A DNA stretch of 6,903 bases from an uncultured Bacillota bacterium (GTDB lineage: Bacteria > Bacillota > Clostridia > Peptostreptococcales > Anaerovoracaceae). Shown here piece by piece: positions 5,813 to 6,903 of this stretch (within the stretch, counting starts at the first letter, position 1; each line of letters starts with the position of its first letter). The position numbers and the translations under genes are program-made. The notes below the pieces were generated by a model, which saw only the letters and a list, made by a program, of their open reading frames with translations, had not been told where the DNA came from and made no database searches. The DNA is taken from positions 1-6,903 of the forward strand of contig CAUDEQ010000085.1 in the NCBI GenBank assembly GCA_958448635.1, given 5' to 3'.

Positions 5813-6705
5813 AAACAAGACTGCTTGTTAAAGAAGGAGAATACAGACTTGCAAAGGCATTTTGCATGGATGCGAAGATAGATGCCGAAGAGCTTTACTG
5901 TTTCCTGACGGGAACAGATAAGGTAGGGCTTTTTCTCAAGGCCAATGAGGAGGTCGACGAGGAAACGGAAGAAAAGTACATGGAGCTGATAAGGAGGAGA
6001 GCCGAGAGGATACCTCTGCAGCACATCACGGGAACACAGGAGTTCATGGGTCATGTTTTCAAGGTTACGCCGGACGTGCTGATCCCTAGGCAGGACACTG
6101 AGACGCTGGTGGAGGAAGCCGCCAGAACGATCCAGAAGAATCCTGGAGGCAAGAAGAGCTTTTTACAGAAGCTGCTAAAGGCTCCTGAGTGGGAGATCCT
6201 CGACCTCTGCTGCGGCAGCGGCGCCATAGGCATATCTCTGATGAAGATCTGCTCCAACATAAGAGTGGTGGCGTCGGACATAAGCTCTGCGGCCATCGCA
6301 GTGGCCTCGCAGAATGCAGCGGCTCTGCGGACGAAGGTGAAGTTTGTGGAGGGCGACATGTTCAAGCCCCACGCAGGCAAAAAGTTCGACATGATAGTGT
6401 CGAATCCGCCGTATATCAGAACGGCGATGCTGTCCATACTTCAGGAGGAGGTAAAGGATAATGAGCCTCTCACCGCACTGGACGGAGGAAAAGACGGGCT
6501 GGACTTTTACAGGATCATCGTGAAGGAGGCGGCGTCTCATCTGAAGCCGGGAGGCTTCCTGATGTTGGAAATAGGCCACGACCAGGGCGAGGATCTGAGA
6601 AAAATGCTTAAGGATGACGGAAGATATACGCCTGCCGAGGTAATTAAGGATTTACCCGGGAAGGATCGTGTGGTAAAATGTAGAGTAAAGAGTGAAGTGG
6701 ACTAA
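5809..6705 (+). CDS. prmC: Release factor glutamine methyltransferase PrmC (HemK)
   Basis: SAM-dependent N5-glutamine methyltransferase that modifies the GGQ glutamine of peptide chain release factors RF1 and RF2 in the cytoplasm, improving termination of translation. The 298-residue length is typical. Seen: an N-terminal helical substrate-binding domain (about 1-80) with P-L-Q-H-I-T-G (69-75) and F-K-V-x-P-D-V-L-I-P-R-Q-D-T-E (84-98). The Rossmann methyltransferase domain has motif I D-L-C-C-G-S-G-A-I-G (132-141), acidic D157 at the end of strand 2, the catalytic NPPY (199-202) and a C-terminal PGGFLMLEIGHDQG block (247-260). The start overlaps the upstream stop (ATGA) and AAAGGA at 5797-5802 lies 6 bases before it. 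prfA, the gene for its RF1 substrate, often follows prmC; here a structured non-coding region follows instead. A short insertion of basic residues (about 112-124) before motif I is a minor peculiarity. Confidence 0.96.
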   Translation: MKTRLLVKEGEYRLAKAFCMDAKIDAEELYCFLTGTDKVGLFLKANEEVDEETEEKYMELIRRRAERIPLQHITGTQEFMGHVFKVTPDVLIPRQDTETLVEEAARTIQKNPGGKKSFLQKLLKAPEWEILDLCCGSGAIGISLMKICSNIRVVASDISSAAIAVASQNAAALRTKVKFVEGDMFKPHAGKKFDMIVSNPPYIRTAMLSILQEEVKDNEPLTALDGGKDGLDFYRIIVKEAASHLKPGGFLMLEIGHDQGEDLRKMLKDDGRYTPAEVIKDLPGKDRVVKCRVKSEVD

Positions 6706-6745
6706 AAACGTCCGCACAAAACAGCTGAAAGATAAATACATAACT

Positions 6746-6759
6746 GCGGCTTTAGCCGC
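6746..6759 (+). terminator. Short GC hairpin after prmC
   Basis: GCGGC (6746-6750), loop TTTA, GCCGC (6755-6759), then CTTTCG. The stem is stable but the T run is short, so termination would be weak. It may be the end of the rho-prmC transcript or the first helix of the structured region that follows. Confidence 0.4.
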
Positions 6760-6865
6760 CTTTCGTACTGACCCCAAGGGTTTGACCGAGGGAAAAGGCG
6801 ATGGAATAGATTTTAAGGATAGGTCTCGTGTATCTGCAAAGGGCGGATGCGCGTTCAGGATGTAC

Positions 6866-6896
6866 CCTCTGTTGCCATTGCCGACAGAGGTTTTTT
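6866..6896 (+). terminator. Intrinsic terminator at the right edge
   Basis: CCTCTGT (6866-6872) pairs with ACAGAGG (6884-6890), extendable by a T-G wobble and a G-C pair (6873-6874 with 6882-6883), followed by six T and then TTT after one C. It ends the structured region after prmC and would stop any read-through from the rho operon. Confidence 0.85.
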
Positions 6897-6903
6897 CTTT
6901 TTC

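Larger units (their letters stand above)
6746..6897 (+). promoter_or_regulatory. Structured non-coding region, possible attenuator or sRNA
   Basis: About 150 bases after prmC with no ORF but dense pairing potential. There is the GCGGC/GCCGC hairpin; ACCC/GGGT (6771-6774 with 6778-6781); an 8-bp helix of 6830-6837 with 6843-6850 around loop AAAGG; and a terminal intrinsic terminator. GGCGATGG (6797-6804) is complementary to CCATTGCC (6875-6882) inside the terminator loop, giving an alternative pairing. This is what a riboswitch, ribosomal-protein leader or attenuator for the next gene would look like, or a small RNA ending at its own terminator. I compared it by eye with consensus cores of common classes (SAM, TPP, FMN, lysine, cobalamin, glycine, M-box, T-box, fluoride, ZTP, c-di-AMP, 6S) and matched none. 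Confidence 0.45.

Noticed and set aside
6797..6850. GGCGATGG followed by structured sequence suggested a fluoride (crcB) riboswitch.
   Set aside because: The conserved partner segment and downstream pseudoknot bases of the crcB motif are not found after it; only the opening octamer is similar.

Overview
The window looks like a low-to-moderate GC Firmicute, most likely a gut-type Clostridia relative. The basis is Shine-Dalgarno-led genes, U-tract intrinsic terminators, and a compact rho / DUF1385 (YqhQ-like) / prmC cluster of the kind seen in Clostridia. Genus cannot be assigned from the sequence.

Left part (1-2138) is AT-rich accessory DNA. A complete GPH-type (MFS_2) sugar/cation symporter (51-1460) ends in a strong intrinsic terminator (1505-1545). 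It is followed by about 600 bases with no intact gene, but with short protein-like stretches in shifting frames (about 1598-2018) that look like a decayed ORF.

Middle part (about 2092-3511) is an IS110-family insertion sequence on the minus strand. Its 392-residue DEDD transposase is intact (2139-3317). The roughly 200 bases upstream of the transposase are non-coding and contain nested complementary segments, which fits the place where IS110-group elements encode their bridge RNA. The exact ends are not resolved.

Right part (3575-6705) is a co-directional housekeeping operon with G/C-rich third codon positions: transcription terminator Rho, a DUF1385 membrane protein, and release-factor methyltransferase PrmC. 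The gap is 21 bases, then an ATGA overlap. This Rho has a short Ala/Glu-rich N-terminus instead of a recognisable Rho_N helical domain. The neighbours often found with it (rpmE, tdk between; prfA after) are not in the window.

The last about 160 bases (6746-6897) after prmC hold several hairpins and end in an intrinsic terminator whose loop is complementary to an upstream segment. This resembles an attenuator or riboswitch-like leader for the next gene, or a small RNA; I could not match it to a known class. The two most interesting items are the candidate bridge-RNA region of the IS110 element and this 3' structured region.
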